Assembly: GCF_008180415.1 (NCBI RefSeq)
Contig: NZ_VTEI01000007.1
Span: 159,810 to 223,809, forward strand
Direction: 5' to 3'
Length of the DNA: 64,000 nt
Source: Rossellomorea vietnamensis
Lineage (GTDB): Bacteria; Bacillota; Bacilli; Bacillales; Bacillaceae_B
The notes under the pieces were generated by a model. That model did no database searches, was not told where the DNA came from, and was given only the letters and a program-made list of their open reading frames with translations. The translations under genes were made by a program, and so were the position numbers. This document shows, one piece after another, positions 26,670-37,874 of the stretch (position 1 is the first letter of the stretch; the number at the start of each line of letters is the position of its first letter).

Positions 26670-27869
26670 TTAAGGAGTAAAATCAGCACTTTCAGTGTAG
26701 CTATTACCAGCATTCCAAAGTAGATATTCATTAATACCCTGATCTTGAAGAGCTTTAATTTGTGCTTCCACTTCAGCTTTTCCATACTGCTTATAATTTC
26801 CTGAGCCAAGCCATGAAGCTGTGAAATCCTGCAGCCAAGGACGGGAAACAGGAGGGTTTTCCAACTCACCTAATTTCTTGTTTTCCAGCTTGGCATATTC
26901 AGCAATTAAATTATACGGTTCGAGGTCAGGTTTTGCTATTCCAAAGTAAGAAGTCCAATGACTTGGATAAATCATGGATGAGATGACATCAACATGCTCT
27001 GAAATCTTTGTAAAGTTCTGGCCGATTCCTGGTGCTTCAGGCAATGTTGCCGTATAGCCGAATATATCCACAGATACATCAACATCATATGGTTTCAGCT
27101 GTTCTTTGGCATAGGCAACAAAGTCCGTAACAGCATGAACTCTTTTTTGAACGTTATCTTCATCCATCTCAGCGTATTCACCCATACTATATTTTAATTC
27201 TGTATCTCTCTTTTCAAATCCTTCGGGAAAACGAACATAGTCAAATTGGATCTCTTGAAAACCCATTTTTGCAGCTTCAATGGCAATGCCTACGTTGTAA
27301 TCCCATACTTCCTTTAGGAAAGGATTAACGAAAGAGTCCCCGCTTCCATTTGCCCATACCTCATTACCCTCTAAGTACGATAACTCAGGTTTAGCCTTAG
27401 ACAACACAGAGTCCTTGAACACAACTACACGTGCAATAGGATAAATCTCTTCTTCTTCCAATCTTTCAAGCATTGCTCTTGGATCTTTAATATAGGACTT
27501 GCCAATGTCTTTGTACTGAGATTGGTCATCTTGGTACGTGATATTTCCCCAATCATCCTTAATATCGATTACCATGGAATTCAAATCCGTTTTATTCATT
27601 AAGTCGATCAAGCTCTCAAACCTGCTTCCGCCAGCTGAATGACCCGTTACATAGATTCCTCTTACAGCATCCGGATATGTAAATTCCAAGCCAGTGTCAT
27701 AAAAAAAACGAGATAGCTGCTGAGGGATTACCTTTTCTTTCAAACCCAAATTCAATGTGTGATGTTCTTGAACTTTTGAGTCCTGTTCCTCTTCAGCGCC
27801 CGCAGTATTGAACGGAAGGAGACAAAGTGCTGAAACTCCCACAGCAGTCAGTACATTTCTGAAATTCAA
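26670..27869 (-). CDS. Secreted putative glycoside hydrolase (DUF4015)
   Basis: The 399-residue protein has a signal peptide (hydrophobic 7-23, cleavage near NTAGA-EEE) and one TIM-barrel-like DUF4015 domain from about residue 60. Motifs include GIYVTGHSAGG, DIKDDWGN, FDYVRFPEG and GENPPVSRPWLQDF-like WLQDFTASW. Acidic residues in DYVRFPE and SVDIFGY could be catalytic, as in related barrels. The substrate is not known; a polysaccharide outside the cell is likely. Flanked by yjbC and oppF; it has its own terminator. Confidence 0.85.
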   Translation of the reverse strand: MNFRNVLTAVGVSALCLLPFNTAGAEEEQDSKVQEHHTLNLGLKEKVIPQQLSRFFYDTGLEFTYPDAVRGIYVTGHSAGGSRFESLIDLMNKTDLNSMVIDIKDDWGNITYQDDQSQYKDIGKSYIKDPRAMLERLEEEEIYPIARVVVFKDSVLSKAKPELSYLEGNEVWANGSGDSFVNPFLKEVWDYNVGIAIEAAKMGFQEIQFDYVRFPEGFEKRDTELKYSMGEYAEMDEDNVQKRVHAVTDFVAYAKEQLKPYDVDVSVDIFGYTATLPEAPGIGQNFTKISEHVDVISSMIYPSHWTSYFGIAKPDLEPYNLIAEYAKLENKKLGELENPPVSRPWLQDFTASWLGSGNYKQYGKAEVEAQIKALQDQGINEYLLWNAGNSYTESADFTP

Positions 27870-28043
27870 TATTAACCTCTCCTCTTAGACAATTATTCTA
27901 TAAAAAATAATCTTCTTCTATTCTTATGTTCTATACCCTATTTTAACAATGGAAGTACATGAAATGGAAGGATTTTAATCAGGAAATTGTCGAAATTTCC
28001 AGGGAAATGAACTTAGCAGGATTTATGTAGGGAAAGACTAAAT

Positions 28044-28070
28044 AAGACCTCAGAATATTCTGAGGTCTTA
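28044..28070 (-). terminator. Terminator of the opp operon
   Basis: A perfect 13-bp inverted repeat, AAGACCTCAGAAT / ATTCTGAGGTCTT, only seven bases after the oppF stop. The T run is short, so termination may be partial. Confidence 0.7.
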
Positions 28071-28076
28071 TGAGTA

Positions 28077-29012
28077 TTAGTTTTTATATTGTGCTTTATA
28101 TTGAGCGAATTCCTTCTCAGAACAGTAAATGAAGTGTCCAGGAGCAACTTCACGAAGTTCTAATTGGTCATCTTCTGTATAGTTATGAACGGCGGGATCG
28201 TAAGTTTTACGCTTACGGGAACGCTCATAGTCTGGATCCGGCAATGGAATCGCAGAGAGAAGTGATTGAGTATAAGGGTGAAGCGGATTCTTATACAGAG
28301 CATCGCTAGGAGCAAGTTCTACAAGCTTACCATAGTACATAACTCCAATTCTGTCACTGATATACTTAACCATTGAAAGGTCATGAGCAATAAACAAGTA
28401 CGTCAATCCTTTTTCTTTCTGAAGATCCTTCATCAAGTTAACGACCTGGGCTTGGATTGATACATCCAAAGCAGAAATCGGCTCATCAGCGATGATGAAA
28501 TCAGGATCAACTGCAAGAGCTCTGGCAATTCCCAAACGCTGGCGCTGACCGCCGGAGAACTCATGCGGATAACGGTTGGCATGTTCCTTATTCAAGCCGA
28601 CTGTCTCCAAAAGTTCATGAACCTTTTTCAGTCTTTCTTCCGAAGAAGCAGCCAATCCGTGAATATCAATTCCTTCTGCAATCAGATCCGCGACCTTCAT
28701 ACGAGGGTTTAGGGACGCGTATGGATCTTGGAAAATCATTTGCATTTTGCGGTTGAACTTTTTAAGATCTTTACGCGATTTTTTACCATGGACATCTTCA
28801 CCTTCAAATAAAACCTGTCCGTCAGTTGCATCATAAAGGCGGATAATTGTTCTTCCTGTTGTGGATTTACCACAGCCAGACTCACCAACCAGCCCTAATG
28901 TTTCTCCTTTATAAATATCAAAAGAGATATCATCAACTGCCTTAACCATATTTGGTTTCCCAGGATTGAAGTATTGCTTTAGATTTTTGATTTCAAGTAA
29001 TTTTTCAGCCAT
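28077..29012 (-). CDS. oppF: Oligopeptide ABC transporter ATP-binding protein OppF
   Basis: One of the two ATPases of the Opp importer. The 311-residue protein has Walker A GESGCGKST (43-51), signature SGGQRQR, Walker B IIADEP, and the C-terminal oligopeptide/dipeptide extension (HPYTQSLLSAIPLPDP). Its ATG overlaps the oppD stop as TAATG, so it is translationally coupled. Opp imports peptides, including signalling peptides for sporulation and competence. Confidence 0.96.
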   Translation of the reverse strand: MAEKLLEIKNLKQYFNPGKPNMVKAVDDISFDIYKGETLGLVGESGCGKSTTGRTIIRLYDATDGQVLFEGEDVHGKKSRKDLKKFNRKMQMIFQDPYASLNPRMKVADLIAEGIDIHGLAASSEERLKKVHELLETVGLNKEHANRYPHEFSGGQRQRLGIARALAVDPDFIIADEPISALDVSIQAQVVNLMKDLQKEKGLTYLFIAHDLSMVKYISDRIGVMYYGKLVELAPSDALYKNPLHPYTQSLLSAIPLPDPDYERSRKRKTYDPAVHNYTEDDQLELREVAPGHFIYCSEKEFAQYKAQYKN

Positions 29013-30082
29013 TATGAACGAACCTCCTCAAATAATACCGGCTCATCATAGTTGGAAGGCATTGTACGCTGTCTTATTTTAACAGCTTCCGGCGGCTCAA
29101 CTTTAGGAGCATTCGGATGCAGCAACCAAGATTTGACAAAGTGTGTATCTGACACTTTATAAGTCGGTGGTTCTTGTTCGAAATCAATCTTCAGGGCATA
29201 TTCACTTCTAAGAGCAAACGCATCCCCTTTAGGAGGATTCATTAAATCAGGAGGAGTACCAGGTATCGCCTGAAGCTGCTGTCCTGTTTCCGTGTCCAGT
29301 GTAGGCATGGATGCTACAAGTCCCCAAGTGTAAGGATGCCTTGGATCATAGAAAATCTCATCCACTGTACCCGACTCAACAATTTGTCCACCGTACATAA
29401 CAGCTACCCTGTCTGCCACGTTTGCCACGACACCAAGGTCATGGGTGATGAAGATGATTGATGTATCAATTTTATTTTGCAGATCTTTCATCAATTCAAG
29501 GATCTGCGCCTGAATGGTAACATCCAATGCAGTAGTCGGCTCATCAGCAATAAGAATTTTCGGGTTGCAAGCAAGTGCGATCGCAATTACAACACGCTGT
29601 CTCTGTCCGCCTGAAAATTGATGAGGGTACTGCTTGAAACGGCCTTCAGGATTCGGCAGTCCAACAAGCTTTAATAATTCAATCGTACGTTTTTTAGCAT
29701 CGGACTTACTCATGTTCTGATGCTTCAGCAACGGCTCCATGATCTGCTTGCCGACTGTCATTGTAGGATTAAGAGATGTCATAGGATCCTGGAAAATCAT
29801 TGAAATGTCTTTTCCGCGGATTTTTTGCATATCTCTTTCAGGAATTTGGGCTAAATCTCTGCCTTCGAAATTAATTTCACCGCTTTTGATGAAACCTGCT
29901 GGTTGAGGTAAAAGTTTCATGATTGCTTTTGTAGTTACTGACTTACCTGAACCAGATTCACCAACGATTGCCAGCGTTTCACCTTTGTCAAGATGAAAAT
30001 CGACTCCGCGCACGGCTTTAACTTCTCCCCCGTAAGTCGTGAAGGAGACTTGTAAATCTTTAACATCTAATACTCTATTCAT
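29012..30082 (-). CDS. oppD: Oligopeptide ABC transporter ATP-binding protein OppD
   Basis: The 356-residue ATPase partner of OppF has Walker A GESGSGKSV (41-49), signature SGGQRQR, Walker B LIADEPTTALD, and a C-terminal extension that in OppD holds HPYTWGLVASMPTLD. I start at the ATG 30082, eight bases after AAGGAG; a GTG at 30100 touching the oppC stop is the alternative. Confidence 0.96.
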   Translation of the reverse strand: MNRVLDVKDLQVSFTTYGGEVKAVRGVDFHLDKGETLAIVGESGSGKSVTTKAIMKLLPQPAGFIKSGEINFEGRDLAQIPERDMQKIRGKDISMIFQDPMTSLNPTMTVGKQIMEPLLKHQNMSKSDAKKRTIELLKLVGLPNPEGRFKQYPHQFSGGQRQRVVIAIALACNPKILIADEPTTALDVTIQAQILELMKDLQNKIDTSIIFITHDLGVVANVADRVAVMYGGQIVESGTVDEIFYDPRHPYTWGLVASMPTLDTETGQQLQAIPGTPPDLMNPPKGDAFALRSEYALKIDFEQEPPTYKVSDTHFVKSWLLHPNAPKVEPPEAVKIRQRTMPSNYDEPVLFEEVRS

Positions 30083-30099
30083 ATTTTCTACTCCTTCCA

Positions 30100-31122
30100 C
30101 TATTTACGCATCTTAGGATCCAGTGCATCACGCAATCCATCAGCAAGCAGGTTAAAGCTCAAAATAATTAGTGAGATAACGACAGAAGGAATCAACATCA
30201 TATGAGGATATGATTGAATTGATCTGTATCCGTCATTTACTAGTGACCCTAAAGATGCTTGAGGTGCTGCAATACCCAAACCGATAAAGCTCAGAAATGC
30301 TTCAGTAAAGATTGCGGTTGGGACTGTGAACATAGTGGTAATGATAACAGGTCCCATTACGTTAGGAAGCAAGTGTTTCCAGATCAACCTGTTGCTCGTT
30401 GCACCTAATGTACGTGAAGCAAGGACGAACTCCTGATTTTTCAACTGCAGGATCTGTCCACGGACTATACGGGCCATACCGGTCCAACCGGTAATTACCA
30501 TCGCCATTGTTATAGTGAATAATCCTGGCTCAAATAAGAGGATAAACAGGATAACAACAATGAGATTTGGGATCCCTACAAGTATCTCAATGATACGCTG
30601 CATGAAATCATCTACTCGGCCGCCATAGTAACCGGAGATTCCGCCATACGCGATACCAATGATTAAGTCGATAAGGGCAGCAAGGACTCCGATGTATAGG
30701 GAAATACGTGTTCCCTGCCAAGTCCTCGTCCAAAGGTCACGGCCCAAATCATCGGTACCGAACCAGTAAGTTTCTTCTACTTGGCGCTGCTCATATACGT
30801 TGTTACCATTCTTATCAAATCCATCAAACCAGCCTAGTCCTGAAAGGGCTTCAATTTTAGGCGGCAATTTAGCATGTCTAATATTTTGGTCTTTATAGGA
30901 CATTTCTGTCATGCCAGGTCCAATAATAGCCATCAAGATTATGACTACCATGATGACCAATCCAACGATAGCGCCTTTATTTTTGAAAAGGCGAAGCCAT
31001 GCATCATGCCAAAAACTTAGGCTGGGCCTTCCGATGACTTCTGATTCAGACTCATTTGCTTGTCGTGGTTGGAAAAGGTCAGGATTAATGTTATTAAGGT
31101 CTTTTCTATTGTTAGTATCCAT
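30100..31122 (-). CDS. oppC: Oligopeptide ABC transporter permease OppC
   Basis: The 340-residue membrane protein has a soluble N-terminus, a first membrane helix near 45-70, and the BPD-type permease domain with the EAA loop (ASRTLGATSNRLIWKHLLPN). With OppB it forms the peptide pathway in the membrane. Its ATG overlaps the oppB stop by one base. Confidence 0.96.
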   Translation of the reverse strand: MDTNNRKDLNNINPDLFQPRQANESESEVIGRPSLSFWHDAWLRLFKNKGAIVGLVIMVVIILMAIIGPGMTEMSYKDQNIRHAKLPPKIEALSGLGWFDGFDKNGNNVYEQRQVEETYWFGTDDLGRDLWTRTWQGTRISLYIGVLAALIDLIIGIAYGGISGYYGGRVDDFMQRIIEILVGIPNLIVVILFILLFEPGLFTITMAMVITGWTGMARIVRGQILQLKNQEFVLASRTLGATSNRLIWKHLLPNVMGPVIITTMFTVPTAIFTEAFLSFIGLGIAAPQASLGSLVNDGYRSIQSYPHMMLIPSVVISLIILSFNLLADGLRDALDPKMRK

Positions 31123-32051
31123 TATTTCTTCCCCCCAGCCAAACGAATACGAGGGTCAATTATTCCATATAGGATGTCCACAAGGAAAATTACTCCGATG
31201 AACAAGGCACTATAGAATAATGTTACACCCATGATTACTGTGTAGTCACTTGTGTTAATTGAGTTAACGAATTGCTCACCAAGACCAGGCACAGCAAATA
31301 TTCTCTCTATTACTAGAGTACCTGTCATGATACCAACTGTCATAGGCCCCAAAATAGTGATAATTGGAATCATGGCATTTCTGACTCCATGCTTTAATAC
31401 TGTCGCTGTTTTTGTAATACCTTTTGCTTTAGCTAGAAGAATATAATCTGAACCTAAAACCTCCAGCATTTCAGTGCGCATAAAACGGGCAATTGTGGCA
31501 ACGACTCCAACTGTTAATGCAAGCGTTGGCATAATGGTGTATTCAAATCCACCCCATAATGCTACCGGCAGCCATTGGAGCTCTACTCCAATATAATATT
31601 GCATTAGGCCGGCAAAAACGAAGGACGGTATGGAAATACCTAATACAGCGATAAATGTGGCACTATAATCGAGCCACGAATTATGTCTTAGTGCTGCAAT
31701 GATCCCCAAAGCCAGTCCAAGAAATGTTCCTAGTACGATTGCCTGGAATCCAAGTTGTGCGGAAGGACCAATACGCTGACCGATAATATCTGTAACCGGG
31801 CGGTTATCGTATTGGAATGACAAACCTAAATCACCTTGTGCTAAGTTTGTCATATAAGTTACGTATTGTACTGGGAGAGGATCGTTCAAACCGTATTTTT
31901 CCAAAATGATTTCCTGCTGTTCCGGTGTCAGCTTTTCTTGGTTTGAAAGCGGTGATCCAGGAAGGAGCTTCATCAGGAAGAACGTGGCTGTTGCAATAAT
32001 AATTAACGTTATAAACATATAAGCTAGTCTTTTTAAAGTGTATCTGATCAC
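31122..32051 (-). CDS. oppB: Oligopeptide ABC transporter permease OppB
   Basis: The 309-residue protein has six predicted membrane segments and the EAA-type loop (LLAKAKGITKTATVLKHGVRN). It pairs with OppC. The gene starts 178 bp downstream of oppA, beyond an intercistronic hairpin; the ribosome binding site is weak (AAAGAGTG-like). Confidence 0.96.
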   Translation of the reverse strand: MIRYTLKRLAYMFITLIIIATATFFLMKLLPGSPLSNQEKLTPEQQEIILEKYGLNDPLPVQYVTYMTNLAQGDLGLSFQYDNRPVTDIIGQRIGPSAQLGFQAIVLGTFLGLALGIIAALRHNSWLDYSATFIAVLGISIPSFVFAGLMQYYIGVELQWLPVALWGGFEYTIMPTLALTVGVVATIARFMRTEMLEVLGSDYILLAKAKGITKTATVLKHGVRNAMIPIITILGPMTVGIMTGTLVIERIFAVPGLGEQFVNSINTSDYTVIMGVTLFYSALFIGVIFLVDILYGIIDPRIRLAGGKK

Positions 32052-32161
32052 TCTTTAGCCCCCCTTTTTCTATTTTTTTTGGCTACCTTACATATTATAT
32101 CTTATTTCGACAAATTTTCAATCTATTTCTTAAATTACAATTTCTTTCAGGTAATCAGGGA

Positions 32162-32199
32162 AAAAGGAGAGCATATGCCAATGCATACACTCTCCTTTT
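32162..32199 (-). terminator. Intercistronic hairpin between oppA and oppB
   Basis: AAAAGGAGAG-ATATGC pairs with GCATA-CTCTCCTTTT, followed by a T-rich stretch. It lies inside the opp operon. Partial termination or protection of the 3' end of oppA mRNA would give more OppA than transporter. Confidence 0.75.
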
Positions 32200-32228
32200 G
32201 AAAGTTTGTCTCATTGAGCGTTTATAGG

Positions 32229-33914
32229 TTACTCAATGTGTGCCCATTTGTAAGAGTTGTCAGCACCGAAAGCGTGACGAAGGATTCCTTGTACGTAAGG
32301 GCGCTCTAGGTAAGCACTACCACTTTGGTACATTGGAGAAATCGCAGCATCTTCGAACAAGATTTGTTCTGCTTTAAGCATTGCTTCCCAACGAGCTTCT
32401 GGGTCACCAAGCAATGTAGTCTTAGCATCTTCAATCAATTGGTCATACTCAGAGTTAGAGTAGCCCATTTGGTTATGAGCGCCATCAGTTACGAACATGT
32501 CAACAAATGTCATTGGATCTGGATAATCCGGGCCCCAGCCAGCGAATGAGAAGTCATAGTCGCCTGCAGTTTCCAGATCAAGTTTTTGAGCGAAAGGCTG
32601 TTGAGAGATAGTTACAGTCAAACCTTCAAGGTTAGTCTCCAACTGTTCTTTCAAGAATTCACCGATTTTTCTAGAGTTTTCAGAATCGTAGTTCAATAGT
32701 TCAAGAGAAACTTCTTCGAATCCAACTTCTTCTTTAGCTTTAGCCCATGCTTCTTTAGCAGCTTCTACGTTAGTTTCATTGAAGTTGCCGTTAGCTTCAC
32801 GGAAGTCAGTTCCATCAGGACCGTAAACGAATTCTTGTGGTACTAAGTAGTACGCAGGGATAGATCCGTTGTTAAGAAGAACGTCAACCATACCTTGCTT
32901 ATCCCAAGCCATGTCGATTGCTTTACGTGCATTAACGTTCGCTAGAGTTTCATTCTCTTGGTTAAAGCGAAGGAAGTATACAGATGTAAGTGAACGTGTT
33001 TTGAAGTTTTCGTCATTTGCATACTGGTCAACGAATTCAGCAGAAAGTCCTGCAACATCCGCTTTCTCAGTTTCATAAAGGTTTACACCTGTAGCCGTGT
33101 CTTTAACAATGTTCCAGTTGATTTCTTCAAGCTGTACTGCATCAGCTTCCCAGTAATCAGGGTTTTTCTGAACCTGGAAGCTTTGCTCATGTTTCCAGTC
33201 ACTCATTACGAAAGGACCATTGTAGATAGAAGTATTAGCTTCTAATCCGTATTGATCGCCTTGCTCAGTTACGTACGCTTCATTTTGCGGATAGAAAGTT
33301 GCGAAAGAAAGCAATTCTTTGAAGTAAGGTACAGCTGACTCCAACTGAACTTCTAAAGTTTTTTCGTCAGTTGCTTTAACACCAAGCTCATCTAAAGGAA
33401 GATCGCCAGCGTTGACTGCTTCTGCGTTCTTAAGGTCATACATAATGTATGCATACTCAGCAGCAGTATCAGGATTTAAAGCTTTTTTCCAAGCGTATTC
33501 AAAATCATTAGCTGTAACAGCTTCACCATTGGACCATTTAGCGTCACGGATTTTGAAAGTGTATGTTTTGCCATCTTCAGAAATTGTAGGCTCTTCTGCT
33601 GCCATACCAAGTACCGCTGCATCATTTTCACCTAAACGATAAAGACCCTCGTAAACCTGGTTCATTACGTTGAATGAAACAGCGTCAGTTGCTAGAGATG
33701 CATCCATTGATGGGATCTCAGAGCTTTCTAGCAGGTTAAGTACTTGTGCTCTCTCTTCTGCAGGCGCTTCTTCCTCGCCGCCGTTATTTCCAGAGTTAGC
33801 GTTGTTTCCACCATTGTTCGTTGCCGCATTGTTGCCGTTGTTACCGCCGCAAGCAGCTAGGAAAGTTGCTAGTGCCAATAATAGCACTAAAAGAAATGAA
33901 AACTTTTTCTTCAT
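32229..33914 (-). CDS. oppA: Oligopeptide-binding lipoprotein OppA
   Basis: A 561-residue solute-binding protein (SBP family 5). The signal peptide ends in the lipobox FLAAC (Cys22), followed by a Gly/Asn-rich linker (GGNNGNNAATNNGGNN) and an acidic patch before the binding domain. OppA captures peptides for OppBCDF. I begin at the ATG at 33914 with GAGGAGG nine bases upstream, since the MKKKFSF signal starts there. Confidence 0.96.
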   Translation of the reverse strand: MKKKFSFLLVLLLALATFLAACGGNNGNNAATNNGGNNANSGNNGGEEEAPAEERAQVLNLLESSEIPSMDASLATDAVSFNVMNQVYEGLYRLGENDAAVLGMAAEEPTISEDGKTYTFKIRDAKWSNGEAVTANDFEYAWKKALNPDTAAEYAYIMYDLKNAEAVNAGDLPLDELGVKATDEKTLEVQLESAVPYFKELLSFATFYPQNEAYVTEQGDQYGLEANTSIYNGPFVMSDWKHEQSFQVQKNPDYWEADAVQLEEINWNIVKDTATGVNLYETEKADVAGLSAEFVDQYANDENFKTRSLTSVYFLRFNQENETLANVNARKAIDMAWDKQGMVDVLLNNGSIPAYYLVPQEFVYGPDGTDFREANGNFNETNVEAAKEAWAKAKEEVGFEEVSLELLNYDSENSRKIGEFLKEQLETNLEGLTVTISQQPFAQKLDLETAGDYDFSFAGWGPDYPDPMTFVDMFVTDGAHNQMGYSNSEYDQLIEDAKTTLLGDPEARWEAMLKAEQILFEDAAISPMYQSGSAYLERPYVQGILRHAFGADNSYKWAHIE

Positions 33915-34404
33915 CTTGAAATTGACCTCCTCGTATTTCATATTTATTTATCTTCCGATTTATCAGAAGATTCGTTTTCTATTATACAACATACAGAAAT
34001 TATTGCAATATTAATTTAACAGTTTTTTTGCAAAATTGACACACTGGCCTCTAAACCCTTATATATTAATGGTTTAAACATGTTTTAATTCAAGTTCTCT
34101 CTATTACAATCTTTACAATTGGTGTTATCAGAGTATAAATTACCAAAATATACATATAAATTATCCCATTTTATAGAGCCAATATTCTTATGTTTATGCA
34201 AAAAAATGAATCCTTATTTCATAAAACTATTTCTCTTATTTTCTGTGGGGGGCATTTTATTCTTCTATATAACAAGGAAGTGTCAGAATTGAAAGAAAAC
34301 TACCTTTTGCCAAATTGCGTTATTAATGAATATATATTTAAAAAATCTTGATATAACCCCGCGGGATTCGTTATACTAAAAAAAAAATAATGTTGGTGAA
34401 TTAA
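33915..34404. other. Divergent intergenic region of oppA and the DUF3899 gene
   Basis: A long AT-rich region of about 490 bp without open frames. It should hold the opp promoter and any CodY or other operators, but I cannot point to one with confidence. Confidence 0.4.
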
Positions 34405-34779
34405 TTGAAAAAAGTATTTTTTGCAGTGTTAACAATCTTTCTGATCTCTGCCGTTATATCATTTTTCTCCCAGGATGAAATCTTTCTTGGCATTATCAAT
34501 ATCTCCTTCCTTATCGGAATGGGATTCCTGGTAATCGGCGGATTGATGAAAGTAGTCGAATCGGGTTTCTTCAATGGAATTCAATATGCTTTTAAGCGTT
34601 TTCGCAAAAGCAGCAAAGAAGGAAGCTACATCGCCCAGTTTGATGATATGGATGATACAAATGAGGCTTACAAAGAATTTAATAAAAGGGACACATACCC
34701 TTTAACTATGCCATTACTGTTAAGCGGAGGCATCGCGGTTGCAGCCGATCTTGCTGTCTCCTACCTTTTCTATACTTGA
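34405..34779 (+). CDS. DUF3899 membrane protein
   Basis: A 124-residue protein with hydrophobic segments near 3-20, 26-46 and 100-121 and a basic loop (KRFRKSSKEGSY). The start is TTG at 34405 with GGTGAATTAA upstream. The pattern fits DUF3899, a Bacillaceae membrane family with no known function. It lies between oppA and trpS and is probably transcribed alone. Confidence 0.8.
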   Translation: MKKVFFAVLTIFLISAVISFFSQDEIFLGIINISFLIGMGFLVIGGLMKVVESGFFNGIQYAFKRFRKSSKEGSYIAQFDDMDDTNEAYKEFNKRDTYPLTMPLLLSGGIAVAADLAVSYLFYT

Positions 34780-34826
34780 TTTTGGTTTATGAATTCTTTT
34801 ATAATCATTTCTGGATAATATTTATG

Positions 34827-36107
<1,281 letters not shown>

Positions 36108-36116
36108 AGAGTACGC

Positions 36117-36145
36117 AAAAGGGAGCCTGAACAGCTCCCTTTTAT
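36117..36145 (+). terminator. Terminator of trpS
   Basis: AAAAGGGAGC and GCTCCCTTTT around a seven-base loop. Confidence 0.9.
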
Positions 36146-36273
36146 TTGCCTTCTATACACCAATTCAAGTTCAAGCCCTGATGCCTTATGGATATGCATC
36201 AGATTTAAATAACAAATTAAGGTTCTTCAATAGAACTTTGCTGGCTGCCAGTATTAAGCAGCCGTTATACAGA

Positions 36274-36302
36274 ATAAAAGGCAGCCCCAAAGGCTGCCTT
36301 TT
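36274..36302 (-). terminator. Terminator of yjbA
   Basis: AAAAGGCAGCC and GGCTGCCTTTT; the stem begins at the yjbA stop codon itself (36301-36303). Confidence 0.85.
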
Positions 36303-37047
36303 AGTTCACTTTTGGACGATTTTCCATTTCCCACAGTTTCTCAAAAAACGGCTGTCCTTTTATTAGATTTTCACAGAAAAGCAAGTGCTTATCTGTCCAC
36401 CCCTCTTTTGTTTCTTCGAAAAGGTTCTGCCACGCTTCTTCAAAGTCCAGCGATTGTATTCTTTCATAGTTTTCAGGGGTCCACTCTGTACACCAATACC
36501 TGATTTCCGCTGTATTCTTGGAAGAATACAGTTGATCAAGCGCCATGAACATCAATTGTTTCAATTGTCTTTCCCTTCTGGTCAAGCCACTCATGATCGT
36601 CGGCTTAGGAGAAAGAATATGATAATCCTTATCTGATTTTTCCTGCAGGAAATTATAGCTGTATGGCTCTTGATCTTCTGTCATTTCATATACCAGCTGT
36701 TCCTGGCGCGGGATGATTCTGCTTTTTCTGATTGGGATGGAATAGCCGATTGTATCAACAGCCAGTATGCCTGTCCCATCCGTGACAATAAAACAATACT
36801 CCAGCTGAATTCTTTCATGATTTTTACGCAGATATGCTTTTTGGTAGATATCATTGAGCAGTGACTGAGGAAGTTCTGACAAGTCATTTTCTATGTAATT
36901 GAAAAACTCAGGAGTTACTTTGATAAGAGGAACCTGGTCGAGAAGCTCAATAACATCCTCTTTCCTCCACTCATGAAAATGACAAATATTGTAACCGTTT
37001 TCTTCACCTTCAAACCAATTTACCCATACGTCATGAAGATATAGCAT
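36301..37047 (-). CDS. yjbA: UPF0736 protein YjbA
   Basis: A 248-residue soluble protein ([20 protein letters not shown]) of the UPF0736/DUF3603 family, recognised by its N-terminus, its length and its position next to trpS as in B. subtilis. In B. subtilis it is a sporulation-linked gene of unknown function. The region downstream of the start has several charged motifs ([21 protein letters not shown]). No known catalytic motif is visible. Confidence 0.88.
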   Translation of the reverse strand: MLYLHDVWVNWFEGEENGYNICHFHEWRKEDVIELLDQVPLIKVTPEFFNYIENDLSELPQSLLNDIYQKAYLRKNHERIQLEYCFIVTDGTGILAVDTIGYSIPIRKSRIIPRQEQLVYEMTEDQEPYSYNFLQEKSDKDYHILSPKPTIMSGLTRRERQLKQLMFMALDQLYSSKNTAEIRYWCTEWTPENYERIQSLDFEEAWQNLFEETKEGWTDKHLLFCENLIKGQPFFEKLWEMENRPKVN

Positions 37048-37236
37048 GATTGACCCCTCGCTTCAGCCTATTTGTCAATCAGTATAGGCAATTAACACCC
37101 AATTTATTCCTTGTGATGCTCATTTTTGCAGCACGATTTATTAGAGTATATTTAACAGCCTGCTGGAGATTTATCATAACATTTAGAAAGAGCATTAACT
37201 AAATCCAACTTCATTTTGAAGAAATCAACTCCGAAT

Positions 37237-37485
37237 TTAACTCTTTCTAGCTGGAGAATAGATGGAAATAGTTATTAAAAAGATCCCTGTCAGCAAAAGA
37301 TAACTTTCTACCCTTCCTAATATGAAAAGAAAATAGTCTTGGAAAGACAATCCAGCAGCCAGAAAGTTAAGGTACATAATCAACGTCACTCCGCCAGATA
37401 CAGAAAATCCAAATCCAATTAATAATATAAATACTCGAAACATCATTCCTTCCGCCCTTACCGTCCAGATTTTCAAGATATTCAT
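37237..37485 (-). CDS. Small membrane protein, unknown
   Basis: An 82-residue protein with two hydrophobic segments (about 13-36 and 58-77) and a basic end PARKS. It starts at 37485 with AAAAGGTGAG. I do not recognise the family. The longer open frame to 37629 lacks a site. The presence of a good ribosome binding site and two clean helices supports a real gene. Confidence 0.6.
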   Translation of the reverse strand: MNILKIWTVRAEGMMFRVFILLIGFGFSVSGGVTLIMYLNFLAAGLSFQDYFLFILGRVESYLLLTGIFLITISIYSPARKS

Positions 37486-37680
37486 TTTTCTCACCTTTTC
37501 TGCTTGTCCATGTACTAGCATTCTATGATAAGAAATTAGAATATATGAACGTTCAAAACGGAAGAAAAAATCATGGAAAGTCTGTACGTATAAAAGAGCT
37601 GCGATGTTTTCCTTAGAGAGTCTTTGCAATACTGCTCAAAGACTCTTATTACACTATTCAGCATTCTTTAGTCTTAGATA

Positions 37681-37854
37681 AAGGCTGTCTTCGTATATAT
37701 TGTTGCTTTCGTATATCCCCGGATACTAACAGTTTTAACTCTAAACGGGGAAGAGCAGCTCTTTTCTTTTCAGCTTTGACAGATATCATCTTCGTAATAG
37801 GGTTATTTTTTTGAAATTAGTAAAGAATAGCAGCAAAATTCACGAAAAGATCCT
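37681..37854 (-). repeat. Element A, copy 4
   Basis: Left end AAGGCTGTCTTCGTATAT, right end GCAAAATTCACGAAAAGATCC. It has the AGAGCAGCTCTTTTC block and the ACTAACAGTTTTAAC hairpin. It ends 20 bp beyond the yjaZ stop. Confidence 0.9.
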
Positions 37855-37874
37855 AAATAAATCGTTCATCCTCT

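Noticed and set aside
36181..36366. Plus-strand frame of 61 residues after trpS
   Set aside because: It overlaps the yjbA terminator and yjbA itself on the other strand.
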